This document shows, piece by piece, positions 51,030 through 58,809 of a DNA stretch of 64,000 nucleotides. The DNA comes from Betaproteobacteria bacterium (GTDB lineage: Bacteria > Pseudomonadota > Gammaproteobacteria > Burkholderiales > SG8-39), in the NCBI GenBank assembly GCA_004297625.1, contig SCTY01000006.1, positions 1 to 64,000 on the forward strand. Reading direction: 5' to 3'. The notes below the pieces were generated by a model. The model searched no databases and was not told the DNA's origin. It saw nothing but the letters and a program-made list of their open reading frames with translations. Each line of letters opens with the position of its first letter. Within the stretch, counting starts at the first letter, position 1. Made by a program: the position numbers and the translations under genes.

Positions 51030-52506
51030 GCTGCGGGTCGCGCCGCACGACGTAGAGCGCCACCACTTCGCCGCTGCGCGCATCGGGCACGCCGGCGGCG
51101 CCGGCGTCCTTGACCCCCGGATGCAGCAGGGCGGCCTGCTCGATCTCGCTCGGATAGGCCTTGAAGCCCGAAACCACGATCACATCCTTGCGCCGCTCGA
51201 CGAACTCGACGTAGCCGGCCGCATCCATGCGCCCGAGATCGCCGGTGCGCAGCCACGCTCCGGGGAAGAAGGCCTGCGCGGTCTCTTCCGGGGCGTTCCA
51301 ATAGCCGCGCATCACCTGCGGGCCGCGCACGCAGATCTCGCCCACCTCGCCGCGCGGCAGCTCGGCGCCGCGCTCGTCGAGGATCGCGACCTCGGTAGAG
51401 GGAAGCGGCAGGCCGAGCTTGCCGCTGAACGCGCGCGCGTCCACCGGGTTGACGCACACGTTGGGCGAGGCTTCGGTAAGGCCGTAGCCCTCGATGAGCG
51501 GCGCGCCGGTCGTTCGCTGCCAGCGCTCGGCGACTTCGCGCTGCAGCGCCATGCCGCCGGCGATCGCGAGCTTCAGGCCGGAGAAATCGAGCGCAGCGAA
51601 GCCGGGCTGGTGGAGAAGCGCGTGGTAAAGCGTATTGACGCCGGTCATGGCGCTGAACCGCGTGCGTTTCAGCTCGCTCACCAGCCCGGCGAGGTCGCGC
51701 GGGTTCGCGATGAGGACGTTGCGCCCGCCGAGCTTCATGAAGACGAGCAGGTTCGCCGTGAGGGCGAAGATGTGGTAGAGGGGCAGCGCGGTGATCACCG
51801 TTTCCTCGCCTTCCGCCAATGCGGCGCCGATCCACGCGACGGTCTGCGCCACGTTCGCGGCAACGTTGCGGTGCGTGAGGATCGCGCCCTTCGGGCGCCC
51901 GGTGGTGCCGCCGGTGTACTGCAGGAACGCCATGTCGTCGGCCTGGACGAAGACTTCGGCGAGGCGCGAAGGATGGGCAGCCGCGTCGCGCCAGGAGAGC
52001 GCGCCCGGAAGGCGCCATGCGGGCACCATGCGCTTCACGCGCTTCGCGACGAAGTTGGCCGCCCAGCGCTTCGCCGCGGGAAACAGATCCCCCACCTGCG
52101 TCGTCACCACGTGGCGCACGCGCGTGCCGGCGAGCGCCTGCTCGAGCGTATGCGCGAAGTTCTCGAGCACCACGACCGCCGCCGCCCCGGAATCGGCGAG
52201 CTGGAACTGCAGCTCGGCCGGGGTGTAGAGCGGATTGACGGTCACTACCGTCAGCCCCGAGCGCAGCGCGCCGATGAGCGCGACCGGATACTGCAGCAGG
52301 TTGGGCAGCATGATCGCCACGCGCTCGCCCGCGGCGAGCGCGAGACGCCGGCGCAGGCAGGCGCCGAACGCGGCGGAGAGCTCATCGACTTCGCCGTAGG
52401 TGAGCGTCACGCCCATGCTCGTAAAGGCCGGGCGGGCGCGGTAGCGCGCGAAGCTCGCCTCGAACAGCGCCTTCAGCGTTTCAGGCGGCTGCTTTTCGCT
52501 TGCCAT
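50857..52506 (-). CDS. fadD: Long-chain acyl-CoA synthetase (AMP-forming)
   Basis: 549 residues of the ANL superfamily. The AMP-binding loop YTGGTTGRPKGAILTH, IEGYGLTEASP, WLRTGDLGRMD and the C-terminal catalytic Lys in KSPLGKVLHR are intact. It activates fatty acids for degradation or lipid synthesis. Its start overlaps the phosphoribosyltransferase gene by 26 bases, so both are read from the box at 53168. Confidence 0.9.
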   Translation of the reverse strand: MASEKQPPETLKALFEASFARYRARPAFTSMGVTLTYGEVDELSAAFGACLRRRLALAAGERVAIMLPNLLQYPVALIGALRSGLTVVTVNPLYTPAELQFQLADSGAAAVVVLENFAHTLEQALAGTRVRHVVTTQVGDLFPAAKRWAANFVAKRVKRMVPAWRLPGALSWRDAAAHPSRLAEVFVQADDMAFLQYTGGTTGRPKGAILTHRNVAANVAQTVAWIGAALAEGEETVITALPLYHIFALTANLLVFMKLGGRNVLIANPRDLAGLVSELKRTRFSAMTGVNTLYHALLHQPGFAALDFSGLKLAIAGGMALQREVAERWQRTTGAPLIEGYGLTEASPNVCVNPVDARAFSGKLGLPLPSTEVAILDERGAELPRGEVGEICVRGPQVMRGYWNAPEETAQAFFPGAWLRTGDLGRMDAAGYVEFVERRKDVIVVSGFKAYPSEIEQAALLHPGVKDAGAAGVPDARSGEVVALYVVRRDPQLSAEALAEHCARYLAPYKRPKRIEFRDSLPKSPLGKVLHRELRAAATMPDALRAASQ

Positions 52507-53134
52507 GGCGCGCGAGCAGCGCCACTACCTCGTCGTCCTCGACCTGCGGGAACTCGCGGTAGAACTGGCCGACCGCCTGGAAGTACTCGGGCGCCTCGAG
52601 GCACACCAGCTCGTCGGCGTACGGGCGCACCGCCTCGAGGCTGTCGGGAGCGCCGACGGGCACGGCGCACACCAGCCGCGCCGGTTTTTTCGCCCGCACC
52701 GCGTGCAGGGCTGCGATCATGCTCGCGCCGGTCGCGATGCCGTCGTCGACCACGATCGCGACGCGTCCCGCCGGATCGGCGGGCGCGCGCGCGGGCGTGT
52801 ACTGCGCGCGGCGGCGGTGCAGGAGCTCGAGCTGGACGGCTTTTTCTCTGGCGAGGTAGTCCGCGTCTGCGCCCGCGGCGGCGGCGTGGGCTGCGATGTA
52901 GGTCCATCCGCTTTCGTCGATCGCGCCGACCGCGAACTCCGGGCTTCCCGGCGCGCGCAGCTTGCGCACCAGCACGACGTCGAGCTCGCCGTCGAGCTCG
53001 CGCGCGATTTCCGCGCCCATCTCCACCGCGCCGCGCGGAATGGCGAGCACGAGCGGATCGCGGCCACGATAAGCGCCGAGCGCTTTCGCAAGGCGCCGCC
53101 CGGCGTCGAGGCGCGACTGGAAGATGCGGGTCAC
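52481..53134 (-). CDS. Phosphoribosyltransferase family protein
   Basis: 217 residues, type I PRTase fold. The PRPP-binding loop reads VVDDGIATGASM, with LAIPRGAVEMGAEIARELDG and LVRKLRAPGSPEFAVGAI before it. This group is usually of unknown substrate and often paired with Usp or dienelactone hydrolase genes. GTG 53134 is 40.5 nt from the box centre; GAGAAT ends 6 nt before it. Confidence 0.85.
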   Translation of the reverse strand: MTRIFQSRLDAGRRLAKALGAYRGRDPLVLAIPRGAVEMGAEIARELDGELDVVLVRKLRAPGSPEFAVGAIDESGWTYIAAHAAAAGADADYLAREKAVQLELLHRRRAQYTPARAPADPAGRVAIVVDDGIATGASMIAALHAVRAKKPARLVCAVPVGAPDSLEAVRPYADELVCLEAPEYFQAVGQFYREFPQVEDDEVVALLARHGKRKAAA

Positions 53135-53167
53135 ACAAAAATTCTCCGCTCATTTCGCCGGCGCGCG

Positions 53168-53181
53168 TTGACGTAGCTCAA
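53168..53181. promoter_or_regulatory. FNR/ANR-type box, symmetric between two starts
   Basis: TTGACGTAGCTCAA. The centre is 40.5 nt from GTG 53134 (minus) and also 40.5 nt from GTG 53215 (plus, truncated nitroreductase). Confidence 0.82.
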
Positions 53182-53214
53182 CACGCGCGCGCGCGAGGCG
53201 CGCAAGCTGGTCCG

Positions 53215-53460
53215 GTGAACCTCGTGTACGTCGCCGATCTTTCGCGCATGGACGAAGCGAGCGCCGAGGAAAAAGCGCAGTACGCCGGGCCCGACGCCGG
53301 CTTCATCGCGCAGAACGTCTATCTCTTTTGCGCCTCCGAAGGTCTCGCGACCGTAGCGCGCGGCATGGTCGACCGAGCGGCGCTCGCGAGGCTGATGCGT
53401 CTTTCTCCGCAGCAGTCCATCATCCTCGCGCAGTCGGTCGGCTATCCCGCAGCGCACTGA
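53215..53460 (+). pseudogene. Truncated SagB-type nitroreductase (C-terminal part)
   Basis: 81 codons matching only the C-terminal half of SagB-type nitroreductases: LVYVADLSRMDEAS, DAGFIAQNVYLFCASEGL and IILAQSVGYP. Full members have about 200 residues and the N-terminal flavin site (RRTVREF) is missing. It has a GTG at the position of a normal start behind the box, so it may still be translated. The intact relative at 15053 is not identical. Confidence 0.75.
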
Positions 53461-54322
53461 CGAAGAGCGGCACGACCGAGATGACCCGCACCCGGGCGTC
53501 GGGCGCGCCGGGCACGCTGTCGGTCGTGACGATGCCGCGCACGCCGGCAGCGCAGATGCGCTCGAGCGCTCCGGGGGCCATGACGGCGTGGATGAAAAGC
53601 GCGTGCACTTCGCGCGCGCCCGCGGCGGCGAGCGCCTGCGCGGCGCCGGCGATGGTGCGGCCGGTGCTCGCCATGTCGTCGACGATCAGGCAGTCCCGGC
53701 CGCGCACCTCGCCGAGAACCTGCAGCGGAGCCGCGACGTCGGCGGCAGGGCGGGTCTTCGCCACGACCGCGAGCGGCGCGCCGAGCGCCATCGCGTAGCG
53801 TTGCGCTCTCTTCAATCCTCCGGCGTCCGGGGAAACGATCGCGTATTGCCGCTCGCGCGCCGCCGGCAGCATCAGCTCGTCGGCCTGCAGGTGCACGAGC
53901 GGCATGTCGAACGCGCTTTCCAGCGCGCCCGAGTGCAGCTCGAGGACGATGGCGCGGTCGATCCCCGCGGCCGAGAGGATGCGCGCCGCGAGCCGCGCCG
54001 AGCGCGGCTCGCCGGGGCGCTTGCGCACGTCCTGGCGCGCGTAGCCGAAATACGGCATGAGCGCCGTGATGCGCTGCGCGCCTGCGCCGCGCGCCGCCTC
54101 CGCGACGAGCGCGAGCGTGACCAGGCGCTCGTTCGCCGGCGCCGAGGTCGGCTGGACGATGTACAGATCGGCGCCCGCGACGTCGCCCTCGATGCGCACC
54201 TGCGTTTCGCCGTCGGCGAACGCGGAAATCGACACCGGGACGAGCGGCACGCCCGCCTGGCGCGCGATCGCGCGCCCGAGCGGCGGGTGCGCATCGCCGG
54301 CGATGAGCGCGATGGAATTCAT
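53420..54322 (-). CDS. Ribose-phosphate pyrophosphokinase family
   Basis: 300 residues. FADGETQVRIEGDVAGADLY, the flexible loop ARQDVRKRPGEPRSARLAA, and the PRPP loop IVDDMASTGRTI are those of PRPP synthase; bacterial Prs is usually about 315 residues. It makes PRPP from ribose-5-phosphate and ATP. This is probably a second, regulon-linked copy, as the sequence departs from housekeeping Prs at the ATP site. It overlaps CapA by ATGA. Confidence 0.85.
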   Translation of the reverse strand: MNSIALIAGDAHPPLGRAIARQAGVPLVPVSISAFADGETQVRIEGDVAGADLYIVQPTSAPANERLVTLALVAEAARGAGAQRITALMPYFGYARQDVRKRPGEPRSARLAARILSAAGIDRAIVLELHSGALESAFDMPLVHLQADELMLPAARERQYAIVSPDAGGLKRAQRYAMALGAPLAVVAKTRPAADVAAPLQVLGEVRGRDCLIVDDMASTGRTIAGAAQALAAAGAREVHALFIHAVMAPGALERICAAGVRGIVTTDSVPGAPDARVRVISVVPLFVSALRDSRPTARG

Positions 54323-55407
54323 CGGATGCGCAGGCGGCCCTCGGGCATGCGCTCGACGGCGATCGCGCTCTCGCGGCGCAGGAGCGCCGCGAGCCAGTCG
54401 GCTTCCTCGGCGTTCGCCAGGCCGACACGGAACTTGCGGGTCCGCGTCGGCGTGAGCGCCAGCTCGAGCAGCCTGCCGCTCGCCTCGATGCGGGGGAAGA
54501 ACATGAGCGCGAGCTCCGGCCGGAACGCTTCGTGGCCCGAAATGCCCTCGTAATCGTTGAGAAAATCGCCGCAGCCGTAGAGGATGAGGCGCTGGCGGTA
54601 GATCTCGATCGGCCGCGGGTGGTGCGACGAATGCCCGTGCACCAGGTCCGCGGCGCCCGCGTCGATCAGCCGGCGCGCGAAGCTGCGCTGCTGGCGCGAG
54701 ACCTCGTAGCCCCAGTTCGAGCCCCAATGCATCGAGAGCACAACCAGGTCGCCGGCGCGCTTGGCGGCGAGGATCCGGTCGGCGAGCGCGTCGGTGGTGC
54801 GCGCCGAGAGGTCGGGCAGCCGGCTCACGCCGGGGCGCGTAGCCGTCGCGGCCCAGTCGGCCGGCACGCCGGCGCTGTCCATCCCGAAAGCGAGCACCCG
54901 CAACCGGCGCTTGCCGGGAAGCTCGATCGATGCAGGTGCCGCGGCTTCGGCGGCGTCGCGTCCCGCCCCGGCGATGCGGATTCCCGCGCGCTGCAGCGTG
55001 GCGAGCGTTTCTTCCAGGCCGCTCGCCCCCCAGTCGAGCACGTGGTTGTTCGCGAGCACGCAGCAGTCGATGCGCGCGGCAGCGAGGCAGCCGGCGTTTT
55101 CCGGGCTCATGCGGTAATTGATGCCCTTGGGCGCGCGTTCGCCGCTGCGCGTGACCGCCGTCTCGAGGTTGACGATGCGGGCATCGGGCTTCACGCGCTC
55201 CAGTTCCGCAAGCGCATCGCCCCAGATGTACGCCGGATCCGCCGCCCGCGGGATCGGGCCGCTCGCGCGCTCGGCGAGCTCGACGTAATCGAGCGCGCTG
55301 CGCACGTACGGCTCGTCGAGCGCCGGGTCGCAGGGCGAGCGCAGGATCTGGTCGATGCCGCGCCCGGTCATCACGTCGCCGCAGAGAAACAGCCGCAGCT
55401 CGCTCAT
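54319..55407 (-). CDS. CapA-family metallophosphatase-like protein
   Basis: 362 residues. GDVMTGRGID at the N-terminus, NLETAVTRSGER, LANNHVLDWG, VLSMHWGSNWG and HGHSSHHPRPIEIY are the CapA/PgsA metal-binding blocks. Members take part in poly-gamma-glutamate capsule formation or act as phosphodiesterase-like enzymes; no signal peptide and no capB/capC nearby, so the role is open. The following 200 bases upstream hold the repeat at 55423. Confidence 0.83.
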   Translation of the reverse strand: MSELRLFLCGDVMTGRGIDQILRSPCDPALDEPYVRSALDYVELAERASGPIPRAADPAYIWGDALAELERVKPDARIVNLETAVTRSGERAPKGINYRMSPENAGCLAAARIDCCVLANNHVLDWGASGLEETLATLQRAGIRIAGAGRDAAEAAAPASIELPGKRRLRVLAFGMDSAGVPADWAATATRPGVSRLPDLSARTTDALADRILAAKRAGDLVVLSMHWGSNWGYEVSRQQRSFARRLIDAGAADLVHGHSSHHPRPIEIYRQRLILYGCGDFLNDYEGISGHEAFRPELALMFFPRIEASGRLLELALTPTRTRKFRVGLANAEEADWLAALLRRESAIAVERMPEGRLRIR

Positions 55408-55422
55408 CGGCCAAGCTTCGCC

Positions 55423-55530
55423 GACCCCCTGTGAAGGGGGTCGCGAGTGAAACGAGCGGGGGGTTGGTTTTGGAAAAAGCAACCCCCCCGCTCGCGAAAA
55501 CCGCTCGCTCCCCCCTTCACAAGGGGGCGG
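55423..55530. repeat. Triple-hairpin intergenic repeat, same family as 4979-5079
   Basis: Three hairpins in a row: GACCCCCT/AGGGGGTC (55423-55442), a large stem CGAGCGGGGGGTTG with CAACCCCCCCGCTCG (55453-55494), and CCCCCTT/AAGGGGG (about 55511-55527). The third unit with the flanking CCGCTCGCTC matches the core of the repeat at 4979. A G/C-rich REP-like element, possibly also a transcription stop between CapA and the GYD gene. Confidence 0.75.
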
Positions 55531-55613
55531 ACGAAGCGGCGCCCTTTGACGTGGAACAACACGCTTTCCGCGGCCCGGCGCAGCATTAGCGCTTCACCAC
55601 CGAAGGAGGCTTT

Positions 55614-55922
55614 ATGCCGCAATTCATCATGCTGACGCGCATCGCGGCACAGTCGCTGCACCAGCCGAAATCTTTCGAGACGCTGGAGCGCCACGCCGCG
55701 GAACAGGTGGCCAAGACCTGTCCCGAAGTGAAGTGGACGGCCAACTTCGCGGTGCTCGGACCCTACGACTACGTCGACATCTTCGAGGCCCCGGACGTGC
55801 AGAGCGCGATGCGCGTGTCGGCGCTGGTGCGCAGCTACGGGCACGCGCACACCGAAGTGTGGCCGGCGGTCGACTGGGCCGAGTTCAAGAAAATCGTGCA
55901 CGGCCTGCCGGGCCCGCTGTAG
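55614..55922 (+). CDS. GYD domain protein
   Basis: 102 residues of the GYD family: QFIMLTRIAAQSL at the N-terminus, then WTANFAVLGPYDYVDIFEAP (the family GxYD) and EVWPAVDWAEFK. These small ferredoxin-fold proteins are of unknown role. AAGGAGG lies 5 bases upstream. Its end overlaps the convergent small gene by 38 bases. Confidence 0.88.
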   Translation: MPQFIMLTRIAAQSLHQPKSFETLERHAAEQVAKTCPEVKWTANFAVLGPYDYVDIFEAPDVQSAMRVSALVRSYGHAHTEVWPAVDWAEFKKIVHGLPGPL

Positions 55923-56085
55923 AGCGCGCCGCCCACTGCTTCGCGCGCGCGATGCCGATGCGGATCGCCTGGCCTTCGGGGCGTCCGGCCTCGAGCAGCG
56001 CGTTCGCGATCTCGATCGCCTTGGCGCGAATGTGCGGCGGCAGATTTTTCATGGACGCGGGGTAGTAGTCCTCGTTCCACGGCAT
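55885..56085 (-). CDS. Small conserved stress-associated protein
   Basis: 66 residues: PWNEDYYPASMKNLPPHIRA then KAIEIANALLEAGRPEGQAI, a conserved pattern of small bacterial proteins annotated as hypothetical. ATG 56085 lies 40.5 nt from the box centre with TGTACT ending 6 nt before it. The frame open to 56103 is less likely. The last 12 residues overlap the GYD gene. Confidence 0.75.
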   Translation of the reverse strand: MPWNEDYYPASMKNLPPHIRAKAIEIANALLEAGRPEGQAIRIGIARAKQWAARSTAGPAGRARFS

Positions 56086-56118
56086 GGCGCCAGTACAGCG
56101 CAACCAGCGGCGCGCACG

Positions 56119-56132
56119 TTGATCCGGGTCAA
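56119..56132. promoter_or_regulatory. FNR/ANR-type box, symmetric between two starts
   Basis: TTGATCCGGGTCAA. Centre 40.5 nt from ATG 56085 (minus) and 41.5 nt from ATG 56167 (plus). For the plus strand TTAAAT ends exactly 6 nt before the ATG, the clearest leaderless case in the window. Confidence 0.9.
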
Positions 56133-56166
56133 CACGGGGCGGCGCGCCGCTGACTTAAATAGACGC

Positions 56167-56610
56167 ATGCTCTACAAGCATATCCTCGTGCCGACCGACG
56201 GCTCGGCGCTCTCGCGAAGGGCGGTCCGGACCGCGGTGGCCCTGGCGAGCACGCTCGGCGCGCGCATCACCGCGCTCTACGTCGTGCCCGAGGGCGTGCC
56301 GACGTTGTTCAGCGGCGACAAGCTCTACGGCTCGGGCGTGCGCGGGCCGCAGGTCCGGGACGCGATCCGCAGCGCCGCCGAGAAGGCGCTCGGCTTCGCG
56401 CAGGCGAGCGCCGCCGCGGCAGGCGTGCGCTGCTCGAGCGCGCGCACGCTGGCGCGGGCGCCTTGGCAGTCGATCGTGCATACCGCGCGCTCGCGCGACT
56501 GCGACCTCATCGTGATGGCTTCCCGCGGCAAGCACGGGCTCGCCGCGCTGGGCAGCCAGACGATGAAGGCGGTGGCGCACACGCGGGTGCCGGTCCTTGT
56601 CTGCCGATAA
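56167..56610 (+). CDS. Universal stress protein (UspA family) 4
   Basis: 147 residues: MLYKHILVPTDGSALSRRAV at the start and ASRGKHGLAALGSQTMK at the end. The ATP motif is changed: the first Gly is Ala and the spacing before GS is shorter, so ATP binding may be lost. Start overlaps none; the next gene begins 14 bases before its stop. Confidence 0.9.
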   Translation: MLYKHILVPTDGSALSRRAVRTAVALASTLGARITALYVVPEGVPTLFSGDKLYGSGVRGPQVRDAIRSAAEKALGFAQASAAAAGVRCSSARTLARAPWQSIVHTARSRDCDLIVMASRGKHGLAALGSQTMKAVAHTRVPVLVCR

Positions 56611-57394
56611 GCCGTTCGGCTCGGCGTCGTTCCGGGCGCGCGCGCTGCTGCTCGGCGCGCGCCTGGATTTGCGCAACTGGCCCGAGGCCGAGACGCTGGC
56701 ACGCGCGCCGCTCACCGCCAAGCTCGCCGGAGACGGTATCGCGGTGCTCTTCCGCTACGGAGTGGCGGTGCTGCTCAACGCCGCAGGCGATGCCGAGCGC
56801 GCGCTGCGCGAGCGCCTGGCGCCGCTCATGGAGCACCGCTATAGCAGCCCCGAGGCCGAGGAGCTCGAAGTGCGCGTCGACCAGACGCGCCCCGAGGGCC
56901 TGCAGGACGGGGCGCTGGTGCTGCAGTCGGCGAGCCTCGAGCGGCTGCAGCTCGTCGCGGAGGCGCTGTCCAAGAGCGTGCTGCTGGCGCATTACGAGGC
57001 GCGGCTTGCTGCGGACTTCGACCGCATCGAGCCCCTCGCGCTGGAGCTCGAGCGCCGCGGGCGCTTCGGCGGCCGCACGCGCGAGCACCTGAAGCGCATC
57101 GGCGCGCTGCTGCTCATCGAGAGCCGCATGGTCGGGCGCGCCGAGATCGGCGACAAGCCGGAGGTGCTCTGGGAGCATCCGCGCCTCGAGCGGCTGAACG
57201 CGCTGCTCGAGGACGAGTTCGAGATCCGCGAGCGCCTCGCCGCGCTCGACCGCAAGCTCGAGCTGGTCGCGCGCGCCGAGCGCACGCTCGTCGACCTGAT
57301 GAGCACGCGGCACGCGCTGCGCGTCGAGTGGTACATCGTCGCGCTCATCGCCTTCGAGATCGGGCTGATCCTTTACGGCATGTGGCGGGTTTGA
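56597..57394 (+). CDS. RMD1/DUF155 family membrane protein
   Basis: 265 residues with one C-terminal helix (WYIVALIAFEIGLILYGMW) preceded by long helical coiled regions (LEDEFEIRERLAALDRKLEL), the layout of the RMD1/Sif2/DUF155 family. Eukaryotic members act in mitochondria; bacterial ones are unstudied. TTG start overlapping the usp stop. Confidence 0.83.
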   Translation: MSADKPFGSASFRARALLLGARLDLRNWPEAETLARAPLTAKLAGDGIAVLFRYGVAVLLNAAGDAERALRERLAPLMEHRYSSPEAEELEVRVDQTRPEGLQDGALVLQSASLERLQLVAEALSKSVLLAHYEARLAADFDRIEPLALELERRGRFGGRTREHLKRIGALLLIESRMVGRAEIGDKPEVLWEHPRLERLNALLEDEFEIRERLAALDRKLELVARAERTLVDLMSTRHALRVEWYIVALIAFEIGLILYGMWRV

Positions 57395-57404
57395 TCTGGA
57401 GCAA
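57391..57404. promoter_or_regulatory. FNR/ANR-type box, variant half-site
   Basis: TTGATCTGGAGCAA, overlapping the stop of the RMD1 gene. Centre exactly 40.5 nt from ATG 57438, which is why I accept the weak right half. Confidence 0.5.
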
Positions 57405-57437
57405 TAGCTCGCGCGCGCAAGCGCGCACACTTTTTTC

Positions 57438-57719
57438 ATGACACAGCCCATCCCGCAAACGCCGCCCGAGTACGACCGCACGCGCATCGTCGAGCGGCCC
57501 GATGGGTTCTACTGGCAGGCGAAGGACAACGGGCGCGAGTATGGCCCGTTCGCCACGCTGCTCGAAGCGGTGCTCGACATGCAGGCGAGCGGCAACGGCG
57601 GCGTGGAGCCCGGCGAGACGCTGGAAGAGGCCGAGTCCGAGATCGGCATCGCCGAGTTCATCGACCCGGACACCGGCGCGCCCACCGAGGAGGAGCGTCC
57701 GCGCCTCGAGGAGCATTGA
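57438..57719 (+). CDS. Small acidic protein of unknown function
   Basis: 93 residues: RTRIVERPDGFYWQAKDNG, then YGPFATLLEAVLDMQ and an acidic end. Looks like a conserved proteobacterial hypothetical with a short beta-hairpin (DUF2188-like feel, not certain). Behind the variant box, and coupled to the next gene by TGATG. Confidence 0.65.
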   Translation: MTQPIPQTPPEYDRTRIVERPDGFYWQAKDNGREYGPFATLLEAVLDMQASGNGGVEPGETLEEAESEIGIAEFIDPDTGAPTEEERPRLEEH

Positions 57720-57904
57720 TGGCCAAGACAAGGCGCCGGCGTGCGAAGCGCCGCGTGCTGCGCGAGCCGAGGCCCGGGCAGCCGGACCTGAACGCCGCCA
57801 GTCGCGCGCAACTCGGGCGCGATCCCGAGCGGCGCGAATACCGGCCGCAGCCCTACGACGCGTCGGTCCAGGATCCGCTGCGCGACTGGCCCGACGAGGA
57901 TTGA
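57719..57904 (+). CDS. Small basic protein
   Basis: 61 residues, very basic at the start (KTRRRRAKRRVLREPR) and polar after, with PYDASVQDPLRDWPDED at the end. ATG overlaps the previous stop. No family recognised; could bind nucleic acid. Confidence 0.5.
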   Translation: MAKTRRRRAKRRVLREPRPGQPDLNAASRAQLGRDPERREYRPQPYDASVQDPLRDWPDED

Positions 57905-57906
57905 GC

Positions 57907-58404
57907 ATGCGAACGCCGAACGTGTTCTTTGCCTACGCGCCGCGCGGCATCGGCTTGCGCTGCGCGCTCGCCTACCTCGGCGCGGAGCGCGACGCGTACG
58001 GCTGGTTTCTCGGCCCGCGCGGTGATGCGACCAGCGTAAGCGGCTTTTTTCTCCTCGAGGATTTTTACAGCCACCGCGAGACGCGCTACGAGGCGGTGGA
58101 CGAGACGCACCTCCATTCGCCCTGGTCGCTCGCCGAGGACCGCCGCCACGAGCTCGCGCGCATGCAGGAAACGGTTTCCCGCGAGTGGCTGTTCTACCGC
58201 GACGACCCGCGTGCCACGGCCGAGCTGGAGGCGTATGCGGAAGCCGAGCTCGCGGCCGGCGAAGTGAACCTGCGCTTCGAGCAGCTCGCCAAGTTCTCCA
58301 CCCTGCAGCCCAACTGGACCTTCTACTCCCCGGGATTCGAGCGCGCGGTGCTGCACTTTCTCGCCAAGCACTGGCCGCTGGATTACTCGCCCGAGGGCGA
58401 CTGA
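57907..58404 (+). CDS. Protein of unknown function
   Basis: 165 residues, soluble. It starts TPNVFFAYAPRGIGLRCALAYL, holds FFLLEDFYSHRETRYEAVDE and ends LAKHWPLDYSPEGD. No family recognised. It follows the small basic gene by 2 bases, so these three genes form one operon. Confidence 0.6.
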   Translation: MRTPNVFFAYAPRGIGLRCALAYLGAERDAYGWFLGPRGDATSVSGFFLLEDFYSHRETRYEAVDETHLHSPWSLAEDRRHELARMQETVSREWLFYRDDPRATAELEAYAEAELAAGEVNLRFEQLAKFSTLQPNWTFYSPGFERAVLHFLAKHWPLDYSPEGD

Positions 58405-58408
58405 ATCC

Positions 58409-58726
58409 CTACCAGCCGGTGGGCGCGGGCGGCTCGGCGGGCTTCGCGGCAGCAGCGAGGGCCGGGTCGTCCTCGAGCGAGCTGCCGCGCGCCTGGGTGC
58501 GCCCCCACAGGTAAAGCTCGCAAAACTGCAGCACCGGCTCGCCGGCGGCGCGCAGCGCCCGCGCGGCGAGTGGAGAGACGAGCCACCATTCGCGCACTTC
58601 GGCTTCGCTGCCGGGGATTTCGGGACGCGGCAGGAGGCCCGCTTCCGACAGGCGGGTGACCGCCTGGCCGCAGCGGCTGAAGACATTTTCGGCGATGAAG
58701 CGCTGGAGCGCGCTCGGGCGTTTCAT
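58409..58726 (-). CDS. Small protein of unknown function under an FNR-type box
   Basis: 105 residues: LQRFIAENVFSRCGQAVTRL, then VREWWLVSPLAARALRAAGE and a low-complexity Ala/Pro tail. The middle is compatible with a small helical domain. No family recognised. ATG 58726 is 42.5 nt from the box centre, with TAACGT as a possible -10. Confidence 0.6.
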   Translation of the reverse strand: MKRPSALQRFIAENVFSRCGQAVTRLSEAGLLPRPEIPGSEAEVREWWLVSPLAARALRAAGEPVLQFCELYLWGRTQARGSSLEDDPALAAAAKPAEPPAPTGW

Positions 58727-58761
58727 TGAAAAACACGTTAGCGCAGCGCCGCGGAGGCGGC

Positions 58762-58775
58762 TTGATCCGGGTCAA
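58762..58775. promoter_or_regulatory. FNR/ANR-type box, symmetric between two starts
   Basis: TTGATCCGGGTCAA, identical to the box at 56119. Centre 42.5 nt from ATG 58726 (minus) and 41.5 nt from GTG 58810 (plus, PolX). Confidence 0.88.
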
Positions 58776-58809
58776 CACGCGCGGGCGTCAGCGGCGCAAC
58801 GTGGAAGCC

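Noticed and set aside
55423..55530. A CRISPR array
   Set aside because: The repeats are hairpins of G/C runs without regular spacers, and no cas genes are present.
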